Shown here in pieces: positions 10,796 to 19,490 of a stretch of 64,000 nucleotides of DNA. The position numbers and the translations under genes were made by a program. Source of the stretch: Undibacterium_A arcticum (GTDB taxonomy: Bacteria; Pseudomonadota; Gammaproteobacteria; Burkholderiales; Burkholderiaceae_D); assembly GCF_042660705.1 (NCBI RefSeq), contig NZ_JBHSUQ010000001.1; one strand, written 5' to 3'. Numbering within the stretch: the stretch's first letter is position 1; every line of letters begins with the position of its first letter. Under the pieces are notes generated by a model. It was not told the origin of the DNA. It saw only the letters and a program-made list of their open reading frames with translations, and searched no databases.

Positions 10796-11984
10796 TTAAG
10801 CAATAATCTTTGCCACCACACCGGCGCCGACGGTACGACCGCCTTCACGAATCGCGAAGCGCAGACCTTCTTCCATCGCGATCGGGTTGATCAGCTTGAC
10901 GGTGATCGAGACGTTGTCGCCTGGCATGACCATTTCTTTGTCTGCTGGCAATTCGATCGAACCGGTCACGTCGGTGGTACGGAAGTAGAACTGGGGACGA
11001 TAGTTGTTGAAGAACGGGGTGTGACGGCCGCCCTCGTCTTTCGACAACACATAGATCTCGCCGGTGAAGTGGCTGTGCGGCTTGATCGAGCCTGGCTTGG
11101 CCAGTACTTGACCGCGCTCGACGTCTTCGCGCTTGGTGCCGCGCAACAACACGCCGACGTTGTCGCCGGCTTGACCCTGGTCGAGCAGCTTGCGGAACAT
11201 TTCGACGCCGGTGCAGGTGGTCTTGACGGTGTCCTTGATGCCGACGATTTCGATTTCTTCGCCGACCTTGATGATGCCGCGCTCAATACGACCGGTCACC
11301 ACGGTGCCGCGGCCGGAGATCGAGAAGACGTCTTCGACTGGCAGCAGGAAGGCGCCGTCGATCGCGCGCTCTGGTGTCGGGATGTAGGTGTCGAGGGCGT
11401 CGGCCAGGCGCATGATCGCTTGTTCGCCGAGGTCACCGGTGTCGCCGTCGAGGGCCAGACGGGCCGAACCCTTGATGATAGGCACGTCGTCGCCTGGGAA
11501 TTCGTACTTGGAGAGCAGTTCGCGCACTTCCATCTCGACCAGCTCGAGCAGTTCTGCGTCGTCCACCAGGTCGCACTTGTTCAGGAATACGATGATGTAC
11601 GGCACGCCAACCTGACGCGCCAGCAGGATGTGCTCACGGGTTTGCGGCATTGGGCCGTCGGCTGCGGAGCAGACCAGGATCGCGCCATCCATCTGGGCGG
11701 CGCCGGTGATCATGTTCTTGATGTAGTCGGCGTGGCCTGGGCAATCGACGTGGGCGTAGTGACGGGCCGCGGTTTCGTATTCGACGTGGGCGGTGTTGAT
11801 CGTGATGCCGCGCGCTTTCTTCCGGTGCCGCATCGATCTGGTCGTAGGCCTTGGCTTCGCCGCCGAATTTCTTCGACAGCACGGTCGCGATTGCCGCGGT
11901 CAGCGTGGTCTTGCCGTGATCGACGTGCCCAATCGTGCCTACGTTCACGTGCGGCTTGGTCCGCTCAAACTTGCTCTTTGCCAT
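10796..11984 (-). CDS. tuf: Elongation factor Tu
   Basis: GTPase that delivers aminoacyl-tRNA to the ribosome. The G1 motif GHVDHGKT is at residues 18-25, DCPGH is G3 and NKCD is G4. The span is two bases short of 396 residues plus stop. The break is near 11820, in an A-run with 3 bases where 5 are needed (APEEKARGIT). Both halves otherwise match EF-Tu end to end, so this is a sequencing error rather than a pseudogene. It lies in a tRNA-tuf-tRNA transcription unit as in enterobacterial tufB. Confidence 0.96.
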
Positions 11985-12067
11985 TTTAGACTCCTAACGA
12001 TTTGATGAGGATGCTCAGGCACGCGCCCGACTGTCTTGCCGATACTGCTTATGGTGAAACCAAATTC

Positions 12068-12143
<76 letters not shown>

Positions 12144-12196
12144 AAAAAATCATGCGCGCCGCTCAGAAACGCACACAACAAATGCATGGAGCCTGC

Positions 12197-12270
12197 TGGA
12201 GCGGGTGAAGGGAATCGAACCCTCGTCATAAGCTTGGAAGGCTTCAGCTCTACCATTGAGCTACACCCGC
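12197..12270 (-). tRNA. tRNA-Gly (TCC)
   Basis: A 74-base cloverleaf with acceptor GCGGGTG/CACCCGC, anticodon loop CTTCCAA, T-loop GTTCGATTC and an encoded CCA. It is the second tRNA of the Tyr-Gly-Thr cluster. Confidence 0.95.
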
Positions 12271-12341
12271 GAAGGGACCGCTTCAGCCGCCACCTTAACT
12301 GTCACCATAACCGCCACAACGACCAGCTGCATTTCCTTTAC

Positions 12342-12426
12342 TGGTGGAGGGGACTGGATTCGAACCAGTGTACTCAGAGAGAGCAGATTTACAGTCTGCC
12401 GCCTTTAACCACTCGGCCACCCCTCC
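12342..12426 (-). tRNA. tRNA-Tyr (GTA)
   Basis: An 85-base class II tRNA with a long variable arm (CTGCTCTCTCTGAGTACA region), anticodon loop CTGTAAA, T-loop GTTCGAATC and an encoded CCA. It is the first gene of the tRNA-tuf operon. Confidence 0.96.
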
Positions 12427-12440
12427 GTAAGGAACCGCAA

Positions 12441-12469
12441 AGTATGAAGGAGTATCGATACCTTGTCAA
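12441..12469 (-). promoter_or_regulatory. Sigma-70 promoter of the tRNA-Tyr/Gly/Thr-tuf operon
   Basis: On the minus strand a perfect -35 box TTGACA (12464-12469) is followed by a 17-base spacer and a -10 box CATACT (12441-12446). Transcription would begin about 8 bases before the mature tRNA-Tyr. The boxes, spacing and position all agree. Confidence 0.8.
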
Positions 12470-12760
12470 CAGCTTGCTGCAACATTTGTGTTGATTCCGA
12501 TCTCTTTTTTTGCCGGCGGCGGCATCGAAATGGGCGCGCGGACGGCGCTACTGCACCTGGCCATCCTGCGCGGCTGGCGCGGCACCGGCGGCCATGCGTC
12601 AGGCTTGGCTGCGGAGCGGCCGAGCGCGGCCGCCCGGTGGTGGTGCAGTCCTGCCGCAGGGCGCGCTGCATGGCTATGATGACGGCCGGCCGATGGCCGT
12701 GGCAGAATGCGAGGCTTGCGCCGCCCAGTCCCTGGCAGCGGGCCATTGAGGAAACCGCCG
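12470..12760. other. Spacer between divergent tRNA operon and arsC-family gene
   Basis: GC-rich stretch with overlapping open frames on both strands, none with a recognisable product or ribosome binding site. I see no gene here. It presumably holds the upstream promoter elements of both flanking units. Confidence 0.5.
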
Positions 12761-13126
12761 ATGATCACGATTTACCACAACCCGCGCTGCTCGAAGTCGC
12801 GCGCAGCGCTGGCGCTGACCGAACAATTCGCCGCCGCCAGACAGCTGCCGCTGAACGTGGTCGACTACCAGAAAACCCCGCTTACGCTGGCGCAGCTGCA
12901 CACCCTGCAGCAACAACTGGGCCAGCCGGTCCGCGCGATGGTGCGCGACGGCGAGGACGACTACGCGGCGCTGCAGCTGGAACAGGCCGACGACGCCACA
13001 CTGTTGCAGGCCGTGGCCACCCATCCGAAGCTGCTGCAAAGACCGATCGTGGTGTACCACCAGCGCGCGCAGATCGGGCGGCCGCCGGAGGCGCTGCATC
13101 AGTTGCTGCGCCAGGAACTGGATTGA
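12761..13126 (+). CDS. Arsenate reductase (glutaredoxin-dependent) family protein
   Basis: A 121-residue ArsC/Spx-superfamily protein. The catalytic cysteine is in ITIYHNPRCSKSR at residue 11. ArsC-type features follow: VVDYQKTP, the C-terminal RPIVVYHQRAQIGRPPE (the RPI basic motif) and a short helix. The ATG at 12761 has a GAGGAA ribosome binding site. An upstream in-frame ATG at 12707 would add 18 atypical residues. No other arsenic-resistance genes are nearby, so it may be a housekeeping YfgD-like member rather than a resistance enzyme. Confidence 0.88.
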   Translation: MITIYHNPRCSKSRAALALTEQFAAARQLPLNVVDYQKTPLTLAQLHTLQQQLGQPVRAMVRDGEDDYAALQLEQADDATLLQAVATHPKLLQRPIVVYHQRAQIGRPPEALHQLLRQELD

Positions 13127-13276
13127 TGCGGTGCGGATAAGGGCGCAGGCGGCGACCCGGGCTCATTTCCGGGGCCGGCGCCGTCGACATATACTACCGG
13201 CTGTATTTTAATGCCCCGCTTATTTTATATGGCCTCAAGCGTCATTTAGACACATACCCCGGCAAAAATACCTGAA

Positions 13277-14872
13277 TCACCCGGGATTTAGCGCCGCCAG
13301 CACCTGCCCCTTCAAGGTCTTGATCAACGCCGCCTCGTCGGATGGCACGCCCTCCGGCGCCAGTTGCGCGCGATCGGCGTAGAACAAACCCAACGGCATT
13401 TTCTGCAGCACCAGCGGCAACACGATGAAGCTGCGCGCATCGGGCAGCAAGGCCCGATGCCAGGCCGGGATCAGGTCGCGGATCTTGGCGGTGGTGGCGT
13501 CCGAGACCATCAAGTCGGCGTCGTTGTCCAGCGCCAGCTGGAACAGGTCGCGCGTGCTCGAGCGCGAAAATGCGAAGCCGCTCTGGCGCGCCGCGTGCTG
13601 CTCGCCGATAGCGATGCGGGCGCGGAACTGGCCGCTTTTCGGGTCCCGCAGGCACAGCGCGGCGAAGCGAAAGCCCATGCTGCGATAGATGGTCTCCAGC
13701 ACCTGCAGGATCAGTTCATTGGTCTTGCAGCGGCCGGACGCCATCATCTGCGTCACATCCTGCACCCCGGCCAGCAACAACTCGCGCGCATGGAGCGGCT
13801 TGCCGCTGGCGTGGCGCGCATCGGACTGCTGCGCGCCGGCATCGAGCTGCACCATCAGCAGCTCGCTCGGCAAGCCGTCCGGCTCGGCCGGCGCCGCGGC
13901 CGCGATCGGCATTGGCATTGGCGGCATCGGCGGCAGTAGCGGCGGCGGCGGCAGCGCCAGGTCCATGCTGTCGGCCAGGATTCTGATCTCCTGTGCCACA
14001 TTGGCAAACAGTTGCTCGAGCTTGTCCTGGTCCAGGTTTAACGCCGCGCCGAAACGGGCCAGCAGCGGCTGGCACAGCGCGCCGTTGTCGCCGCCTTCCT
14101 GCATCGCCGGCACCAGCCGCGCCGCCTCGGCGCTGAAGGTGGCGACTTGCTGCATCCATTCCTGCCGGTTGTGCGACGGCCGCAGCACGCGCGACCCGGT
14201 CGGCACCAGTGCGCGGATGATGGTGTCGGGAATATCCCATTGCTGCAGCACGGTGTCGGCCAGCAGCTCAAAACTGCAGCCCATCACCTGCATCGCGGCC
14301 TGGCCCGCCGTGTGGCTGCCGCTGTCGATCAGCGCGACGATCTCGCTGTACAGTGCATGGTCGTGCGAGGCCACCAGCAAGCGCCCAAGATTCTTGAACA
14401 GCGCGGCGATCGCCGCTTCCTCGGCGCCCGGATGATGACTGCGCCGCGCCAGCTCGCGCCCGATCACGCTGGCATACAGCGCCCGCGCCAGCTCGCTGCG
14501 CACGCTGTGCGCATGCTTGCCGTCAGTCAGGCCGTCGACCAGCAGCATCGCCAGCGCGGCGGTCTTGATGGTGTCGAAGCCGAGCAGGAAGATCGCGCGC
14601 GAAATGGTGGTGACCGGTTTGCCGCCGGACACGGTGCGGTACACCGCGGTGTTCGACAGCCGCAGGATCTTCTGGGTCAGCGCAACGTCGGACAGCACCA
14701 GATGCGTCAGGTTGTGCACCGCCTCGCCATCGGACGAAGTGAGCTGCACCACGCGTGCCACCGCGCTGCCGAGCGCCGGCAGGTCGGTGTTGATGCCGAT
14801 TTTTTGCAGAAAACGGTCGCAGGCACCGGACCGGCTGCGGTGTTGGTAGTTCAGGTGTGAGGCTTCTGGCAT
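13277..14872 (-). CDS. HDOD domain protein with C-terminal GAF-like domain
   Basis: A predicted signalling protein of 531 residues. The HDOD domain spans about residues 20-230 (LPALGSAVARVVQLTSSDGEAVHNLTHLVLSDVALTQKILRLSN, then AIFLLGFDTIKTAALAMLL). A proline-rich linker (PPPPLLPPMPPMPMP) follows near residue 305. The C-terminal 170 residues resemble a GAF sensor (GFRFAALCLRDPKSGQFRARIAIGE, SFIVLPLVLQKMPLGLFYADR). No enzymatic HD residues are expected in HDOD domains. I chose MPEASHLN as start because the upstream in-frame region (14873-14947) is a repetitive GCATGC-rich spacer. It is transcribed in the same direction as the receiver-TPR gene upstream. Function is unknown beyond signalling. 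Confidence 0.82.
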   Translation of the reverse strand: MPEASHLNYQHRSRSGACDRFLQKIGINTDLPALGSAVARVVQLTSSDGEAVHNLTHLVLSDVALTQKILRLSNTAVYRTVSGGKPVTTISRAIFLLGFDTIKTAALAMLLVDGLTDGKHAHSVRSELARALYASVIGRELARRSHHPGAEEAAIAALFKNLGRLLVASHDHALYSEIVALIDSGSHTAGQAAMQVMGCSFELLADTVLQQWDIPDTIIRALVPTGSRVLRPSHNRQEWMQQVATFSAEAARLVPAMQEGGDNGALCQPLLARFGAALNLDQDKLEQLFANVAQEIRILADSMDLALPPPPLLPPMPPMPMPIAAAAPAEPDGLPSELLMVQLDAGAQQSDARHASGKPLHARELLLAGVQDVTQMMASGRCKTNELILQVLETIYRSMGFRFAALCLRDPKSGQFRARIAIGEQHAARQSGFAFSRSSTRDLFQLALDNDADLMVSDATTAKIRDLIPAWHRALLPDARSFIVLPLVLQKMPLGLFYADRAQLAPEGVPSDEAALIKTLKGQVLAALNPG

Positions 14873-15056
14873 TGCTGGGTCAATCGTGTGGTTGCTGGTT
14901 GGTGCATGCTGCATGCTGCAGGCATGCTGGGTGCATCGTTCTTGCATCGCTTTTGCAAATTCAGGCTACATTCCGGCAAGGTGCCGGTACCCGGCCGGGC
15001 CGAGTTGCTGGCGGCGGGCATGCTCGCATCGCATCGGCCGCGCGCCTGTGCGCTCG

Positions 15057-16733
15057 TCATCGCTGCGCCAGCTTTGATAATGCCGGCCGCGCCGGCTGCA
15101 GCTGCGGGCGCCCCGTGCCGCGCCCGTATTGCTGCAATATCGTCCGGTACAGCGCCACCAGTGCGTCCAGCTGCGGATAGGCCGGATCGAGCCGGCGCAG
15201 CGTCGCGATCAATGACCTGGCTTGGCCGCCCATCGCGTCTTGCCATCCGATCTGCTCCAGGCACTTGAGCAGCGCGACGGCAGCGTTGAACACCACTTGC
15301 GGATTGTGCGGCAGTTTCTGCAATGCGCTCGTCATCAGCTCGACCGCGCCGGTGTAATCACCTTGCCGCGCCCGGCCGGCGCCTTCCGCCACCAGCGCGA
15401 TCACCTGGCGCCGGCTTTGCTGCTGCAGCGCGAGCGCCAGCTCCGGCCGTCCCGCCTGCGCCAGTACCTGCGTGGTCTTGGCCAGCGTGGCTTCATCGGC
15501 GGCATTGCCGATCACGTCCAGTACCAATTGCGACGCGGCCGCTTCGCGCTGGTGTTGCAGGCAGTGCCCGGCCAGTTCCAGCTTCAGTTCGGCCGAGATG
15601 GCGCTGCCGCTGCCATTGAGGCTGGCGGCCACGGCGGCGTCCAGCGCCGTCGCCAGCTGCGCCGTGTCGCCGCGAAATTCATGCAGCATCGCGCTGGCGA
15701 TGGCGCCGCAGGCCGCGCCCTTGCCGCCTTGGCCGAGCGTGCCGTCGAGCTGGCGGATCACCCGGTCGGCCTGCTCCGGCTGGTCCAGCCGCAGCAGCGT
15801 CTTGACCAGCTGCACCTGGTCTTCCGGATCGCGAAATTCAGAATGACTGGACTTGCCGACCACCTGCTGCAATGCGTATTCCGCGATCTGCAGGTCGCCG
15901 GCGTCGAGTGCGACCCGGCCCAGCCGGCGCAGCCGTCCCAGCGCATGCGGCGACACCTCGACCGCCCGCTGCAGCACCGCCTGCGCCGCCGGCAACTGGC
16001 CGAGCGCCTCATGCGTCTGCGCCAGACTATCGTAGGCGTCGAGCAAACTCGGTTGCTCGGCAACCAGCGCCTGCAGCATGGCTTGCGCCTCGACATGACG
16101 GCCCTGCAGCAACAGGCATTTGGCCAGTCCGTGTCTGGCCCAGCCGAGCTTGCGATCCTGCAGCAATTGGCGGTAGGTCGCCTCTGCCGCCGTCGCTTCA
16201 CCGAGCGCCAGCTGCAATTCGGCCCGCAGCCGCAGAAATTCGCCCGCCTGGCGTGGCGACTGGCGCGCGCCGTCGCGGCAAGCCTGGATCGCCGCATGTT
16301 GCTCGCCATGCTCCAGCAACTGGTGCACCGGCAGCAGCAGCGCGCGCCGTTCCAGCGCGCGCCGGATCCGCAGCAGCAGCCGTTCGACCGAAAATGGCTT
16401 CAGGATGTAATCGGTGGGCGCTAGTTCGGCCGCGCCGACCACTTTTTGATAGGCGCGCTCGGCGGTGATCATGATGAACACGGTCGACAGCGAAATGATC
16501 TGTTGCTGGCGCAGGTCTTCCAGCAATTGCTGGCCGTCCTGGCCCGCGCCCAAGTCGTATTCGCACAGGATCAGCTCGTAACTGCGGTGTTGCAGCGCCC
16601 GGATCGCAGTGCCGGCGCTATTGACGTGATCGACCGCGGCCAGCGCGCACTGCAGCAGCATGTCTTGCAGACTGGTGCGCATCGCGGCGTTCGGCTCGAC
16701 GATCAGGGCCCGCAGAGTTGCCAATTCGGTCAT
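15057..16733 (-). CDS. Response regulator receiver domain fused to TPR repeats
   Basis: A 558-residue protein. Residues 1-125 form a CheY-like receiver: ALIVEPNAAM, ELILCEYDLGAGQDG with the phospho-acceptor Asp in CEYD, FIMITA and YILKPF with the conserved Lys. The rest is alpha-helical TPR (for example AEATYRQLLQDRKLGWARHGLAKCLLLQGR). There is no DNA-binding or enzymatic output domain, so output is probably through protein contacts. The start at MTELATLRALIVEP follows the receiver boundary. Neighbours are HDOD-GAF downstream and a J-domain protein upstream, all on the minus strand. The cognate kinase is not in the window. Confidence 0.85.
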   Translation of the reverse strand: MTELATLRALIVEPNAAMRTSLQDMLLQCALAAVDHVNSAGTAIRALQHRSYELILCEYDLGAGQDGQQLLEDLRQQQIISLSTVFIMITAERAYQKVVGAAELAPTDYILKPFSVERLLLRIRRALERRALLLPVHQLLEHGEQHAAIQACRDGARQSPRQAGEFLRLRAELQLALGEATAAEATYRQLLQDRKLGWARHGLAKCLLLQGRHVEAQAMLQALVAEQPSLLDAYDSLAQTHEALGQLPAAQAVLQRAVEVSPHALGRLRRLGRVALDAGDLQIAEYALQQVVGKSSHSEFRDPEDQVQLVKTLLRLDQPEQADRVIRQLDGTLGQGGKGAACGAIASAMLHEFRGDTAQLATALDAAVAASLNGSGSAISAELKLELAGHCLQHQREAAASQLVLDVIGNAADEATLAKTTQVLAQAGRPELALALQQQSRRQVIALVAEGAGRARQGDYTGAVELMTSALQKLPHNPQVVFNAAVALLKCLEQIGWQDAMGGQARSLIATLRRLDPAYPQLDALVALYRTILQQYGRGTGRPQLQPARPALSKLAQR

Positions 16734-16906
16734 TTTTTCCTCAAGGGTCGGGGCTGGCGCTGCCAGCAATGCCAAAACGCGGCGGCGGCCCGAAGCTCGA
16801 TCTTAACCCCAATGCCGGCGCTGAAAGCCGGGAACAGCGCGCAAAAACCGGCCGACTTCATCATGTCGAACGGCATTGCCACCCTGACCGGATAGGTCGC
16901 GCCGCG

Positions 16907-17797
16907 TTATTTGCCGGCGACCACGCGCGGCGGCGACGCCGCGGAGGAAGCCGCGGGCGCGGATGCGCAATCCGGCCGTGGCATGCTGGCGCTGTACAGG
17001 TTCTGGTAACGCAATTCGTAATTGCCGGACGCTAAATTGTCCATCGTGAACTGTTGACGCGGCAGCACGAACGCGTGCCGCACGCTGCGCTGGCCAGCCA
17101 GATCGAACAGCTGGACCAGGATCGCGGCGTCATTGCCCGCGTTGTCGACGATCACGCGCGTGTTGCCGCCGCCGCTGGCGATCGGGTAGCCGTCCAGATA
17201 AGTCGAATGCTGCGGCCACGGCGCGTTGCCCGGCGCAGCGGCGCAGGGATCGCCCACGGCCGCGATCTGGACGCGCGAAATGACGGCGATCACGCTATCG
17301 GCGTTTGTTCCGGCCAATGCCGCCGGCCGCGGCACGATCGCAGGCTGCCGGGCCAGCGACGCGAGCACCGCCGTGTGCGCCGGCAGCAGCGCGCTGCCCA
17401 ACCAGCCAAGCCCGATGCCGATGCCCAGACAGAGCGCCGGCGCGCACCACCACGGCCTGTCATGCACCAGGCGCGACCAGCTGCCGTCGCGCCGCACCGG
17501 CAGCACCAGCGGCGGCGCGTGGTGCTGGCCGACGCGACGGCGCAGCCGTTCCTGCGCCTGCAGTTCGGCCTCGGCGGTGGCGATCCAGTCGTCGTGTTCC
17601 TGGCGTTTGCCCGGATCGGACAGCACCTCGTAGGCGTTATTGAGCAGCGCCATCACGTGCGCGGCGTGTTTCTGGTCGGGATTCTTGTCCGGGTGATAAC
17701 GCTGGCTGAGCGCCTTGTAGGCGGCGCGCACCACCTCGACCGGCGCATTGCGTGCGACCTTCAGGTTATCGTAGTGGCTGTGGATCTTTTCCATCAT
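16907..17797 (-). CDS. J-domain (DnaJ-like) membrane protein
   Basis: A 296-residue protein. The J domain (about residues 6-70) has YKALSQRYHPDKNPDQ with the HPD motif needed to stimulate DnaK ATPase. A hydrophobic segment at about 125-145 (CAPALCLGIGIGLGWLGSALL) is a likely transmembrane helix. The C-terminal domain (about 190-290) ends in a cysteine-containing, alanine-rich tail and is of unknown function. There are no zinc-finger or G/F regions, so this is a specialised type III J protein. Two adjacent ATGs are possible starts; I used the first. Confidence 0.8.
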   Translation of the reverse strand: MMEKIHSHYDNLKVARNAPVEVVRAAYKALSQRYHPDKNPDQKHAAHVMALLNNAYEVLSDPGKRQEHDDWIATAEAELQAQERLRRRVGQHHAPPLVLPVRRDGSWSRLVHDRPWWCAPALCLGIGIGLGWLGSALLPAHTAVLASLARQPAIVPRPAALAGTNADSVIAVISRVQIAAVGDPCAAAPGNAPWPQHSTYLDGYPIASGGGNTRVIVDNAGNDAAILVQLFDLAGQRSVRHAFVLPRQQFTMDNLASGNYELRYQNLYSASMPRPDCASAPAASSAASPPRVVAGK

Positions 17798-17831
17798 GCG
17801 GGGCGCAGGCGGTTGGCGGAGCGGTGGCGGC

Positions 17832-18029
17832 TTATCTCAGCCAGCGCGCCAGCAGGACGACCAGCGCCGACAGCAGCAGGGTCGAGGCAAACGGCAGCGA
17901 AAACACGCGGCCGAACAGCCTGAAGCGAAAATCGCCCGGCAGGCGGCCGATGCCGAGCTTTTCCAGCCACGGCAGCAGCGCTGAGAACACCGTCAGCGCG
18001 ATAAAAATAACCAGAACCCAGCGGATCAT
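17832..18029 (-). CDS. Small DUF2905-like membrane protein
   Basis: A 65-residue protein, MIRWVLVIFIALTVFSALLP..., with two transmembrane helices (residues 3-20 and 44-62). They are separated by the loop LGIGRLPGDFRFRLFGR, the GRLPGD motif typical of the DUF2905 family. The function of the family is unknown. The start is set by the first Met of the conserved domain; the longer open frame upstream overlaps a strong hairpin and has no family resemblance. Confidence 0.8.
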   Translation of the reverse strand: MIRWVLVIFIALTVFSALLPWLEKLGIGRLPGDFRFRLFGRVFSLPFASTLLLSALVVLLARWLR

Positions 18030-18097
18030 GTTGCGCCTTATCGGGGGATACTCCCCCACATTTTTAGTAAAAACTGTCTGTTGCGCACGTATTATGC

Positions 18098-18137
18098 GCG
18101 GCTTTAAAAATACACCGGCGTGTATTTTTAAAGCCGC
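18098..18137 (-). terminator. 40-base perfect hairpin after the MidA-family gene
   Basis: An 18-bp perfect inverted repeat (GCGGCTTTAAAAATACAC and its complement) surrounds CGGC, five bases beyond the stop of the methyltransferase gene. It is a strong candidate transcription terminator or 3'-end stabiliser. It contains the palindrome AAATACACCGGCGTGTATTT, which recurs in variant form elsewhere in the window. Confidence 0.65.
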
Positions 18138-18141
18138 AGAT

Positions 18142-19374
18142 TCAGATATACAGCGCCACCGGCTGCAAGCGGTGGCTGCGGTCGCCGCGCCCGAATTGCT
18201 CCGGCAAGCTGACGTCGCGCCCGACCACCAGCACCTTGAACAGCTCGCCCATTTCCGCCGGCGACAGCAACTTTTGCACCGCATTCGCTTGCGGCAGGTA
18301 GCGCTGCGCATCGTCCGGCGACGTGCGCAGCAGCAGCTCGCCGATGCCGGCCGCGATCAGGAACGCCGCCTGGCCACTATAGCCGAGCAATTCCAGCCCG
18401 CCATCCAGCGCCGCCTGCGCCATCGCGCTGAAATCGACGTGCGCGGTAATGTCCTGCAAACCCGGCAGATAGAACGGGTCGGCATGCGCGTGGTGCCGAT
18501 AATGGCACATCAGCGTGCCTTGCGCCCGCTGCGCCAGATAGTATTCGTGCGCCGGAAAGCCATAATCGAACAGGAGCGCGACGCCGCCCTTGCCGCTGCC
18601 ACCGGGCTTGCCTGATCCAGCAGTCAGCATCTGCGCCAGCGTGCGCATGAAACCGCAGCCGACCGCGTGCAACTCGGTCAGATAACCGTCCGGCAACGCA
18701 TCGGGGTCCGGAATCTGGGCCCGGATCTGCGCTTGCAGTTCGGGCTGCGCGCTGCCATCGGCCTGGTCGCGCGAGTCGCGAAAGACGAAGCGCTCGCCAT
18801 CCGGCCCGGGCGCCAAGGCGACCCCGACTTCGCGCCAGCCATCGGCGCGCTTGACGACCAGCTGCACCGGCATCGCATCGAGCACCTCGTTGCCCAGCAC
18901 CACGCCGGAAAACGCGGCGGGAAGCCGGTCCAGCCACACCACCTGGGGAAACCCGCGCAGCAGCTCTTGCTGGCGCGCGCGCAGTTCGCCCGACAGTTCG
19001 ACGATCGCATATTGTTCGAGTGGCACGTTCTGCGCGGCCAGCTCGGTCAGGATGTCGAACGCCAGCCGGCCGCTGCCGGCGCCAAATTCCAGCATCTGCG
19101 GACTGCTTTGCGCCATCAGCTCGGCGCCGATGCGGGCCAGGGCCGCGCCAAAAAGCGGCGTGATTTCGGGCGCGGTTGTAAAATCACCGTCTTTGCCGAG
19201 TTTTTTGGCGCCGCCGCTGTAATAACCGAGGCCCGGCGCGTACAGCGCCAGCTCCATATAATGCGCAAACGAAATCCAGCCGTCGTGGTCGGGGTGCCGG
19301 ATCTCGTCGACGATGCGTTGCTGCAGCGCGTGGGACGCGGCCAGCGCGTCGCTAGTGGGTTCGGGTAATTGCAT
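18142..19374 (-). CDS. SAM-dependent methyltransferase, MidA/NDUFAF7 family
   Basis: A 410-residue protein of the class I methyltransferase family that includes mitochondrial NDUFAF7 (complex I arginine methylase). Conserved stretches are ISFAHYMELALYAPGLGYYSGGAKKLGKDGDFTTAPEI, the SAM-binding loop MLEFGAGSGRLAFDIL, VLGNEVLDAMPV and LLFDYGFPAHEYYLAQRAQGTLMCHYRHHAH. The length is normal. It is divergent from the SDR gene, with 116 bases between starts. The substrate in bacteria is not established. Confidence 0.88.
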   Translation of the reverse strand: MQLPEPTSDALAASHALQQRIVDEIRHPDHDGWISFAHYMELALYAPGLGYYSGGAKKLGKDGDFTTAPEITPLFGAALARIGAELMAQSSPQMLEFGAGSGRLAFDILTELAAQNVPLEQYAIVELSGELRARQQELLRGFPQVVWLDRLPAAFSGVVLGNEVLDAMPVQLVVKRADGWREVGVALAPGPDGERFVFRDSRDQADGSAQPELQAQIRAQIPDPDALPDGYLTELHAVGCGFMRTLAQMLTAGSGKPGGSGKGGVALLFDYGFPAHEYYLAQRAQGTLMCHYRHHAHADPFYLPGLQDITAHVDFSAMAQAALDGGLELLGYSGQAAFLIAAGIGELLLRTSPDDAQRYLPQANAVQKLLSPAEMGELFKVLVVGRDVSLPEQFGRGDRSHRLQPVALYI

Positions 19375-19490
19375 ACCGGTATTGTAGTGACCGGCGGCGG
19401 CGGCAACAAATTTTTCGCACCAACCGTTTGCGCCAGTCGGACGCGCCGCGCTTCACCTATATATATAAATAAGACATCGAGAAGCCCATC

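Noticed and set aside
2406..12000. Calling rpoB, rpoC, rplL, rplA and tuf pseudogenes
   Set aside because: All are essential and each break is a one- or two-base loss in an A-run, so error is far more likely.
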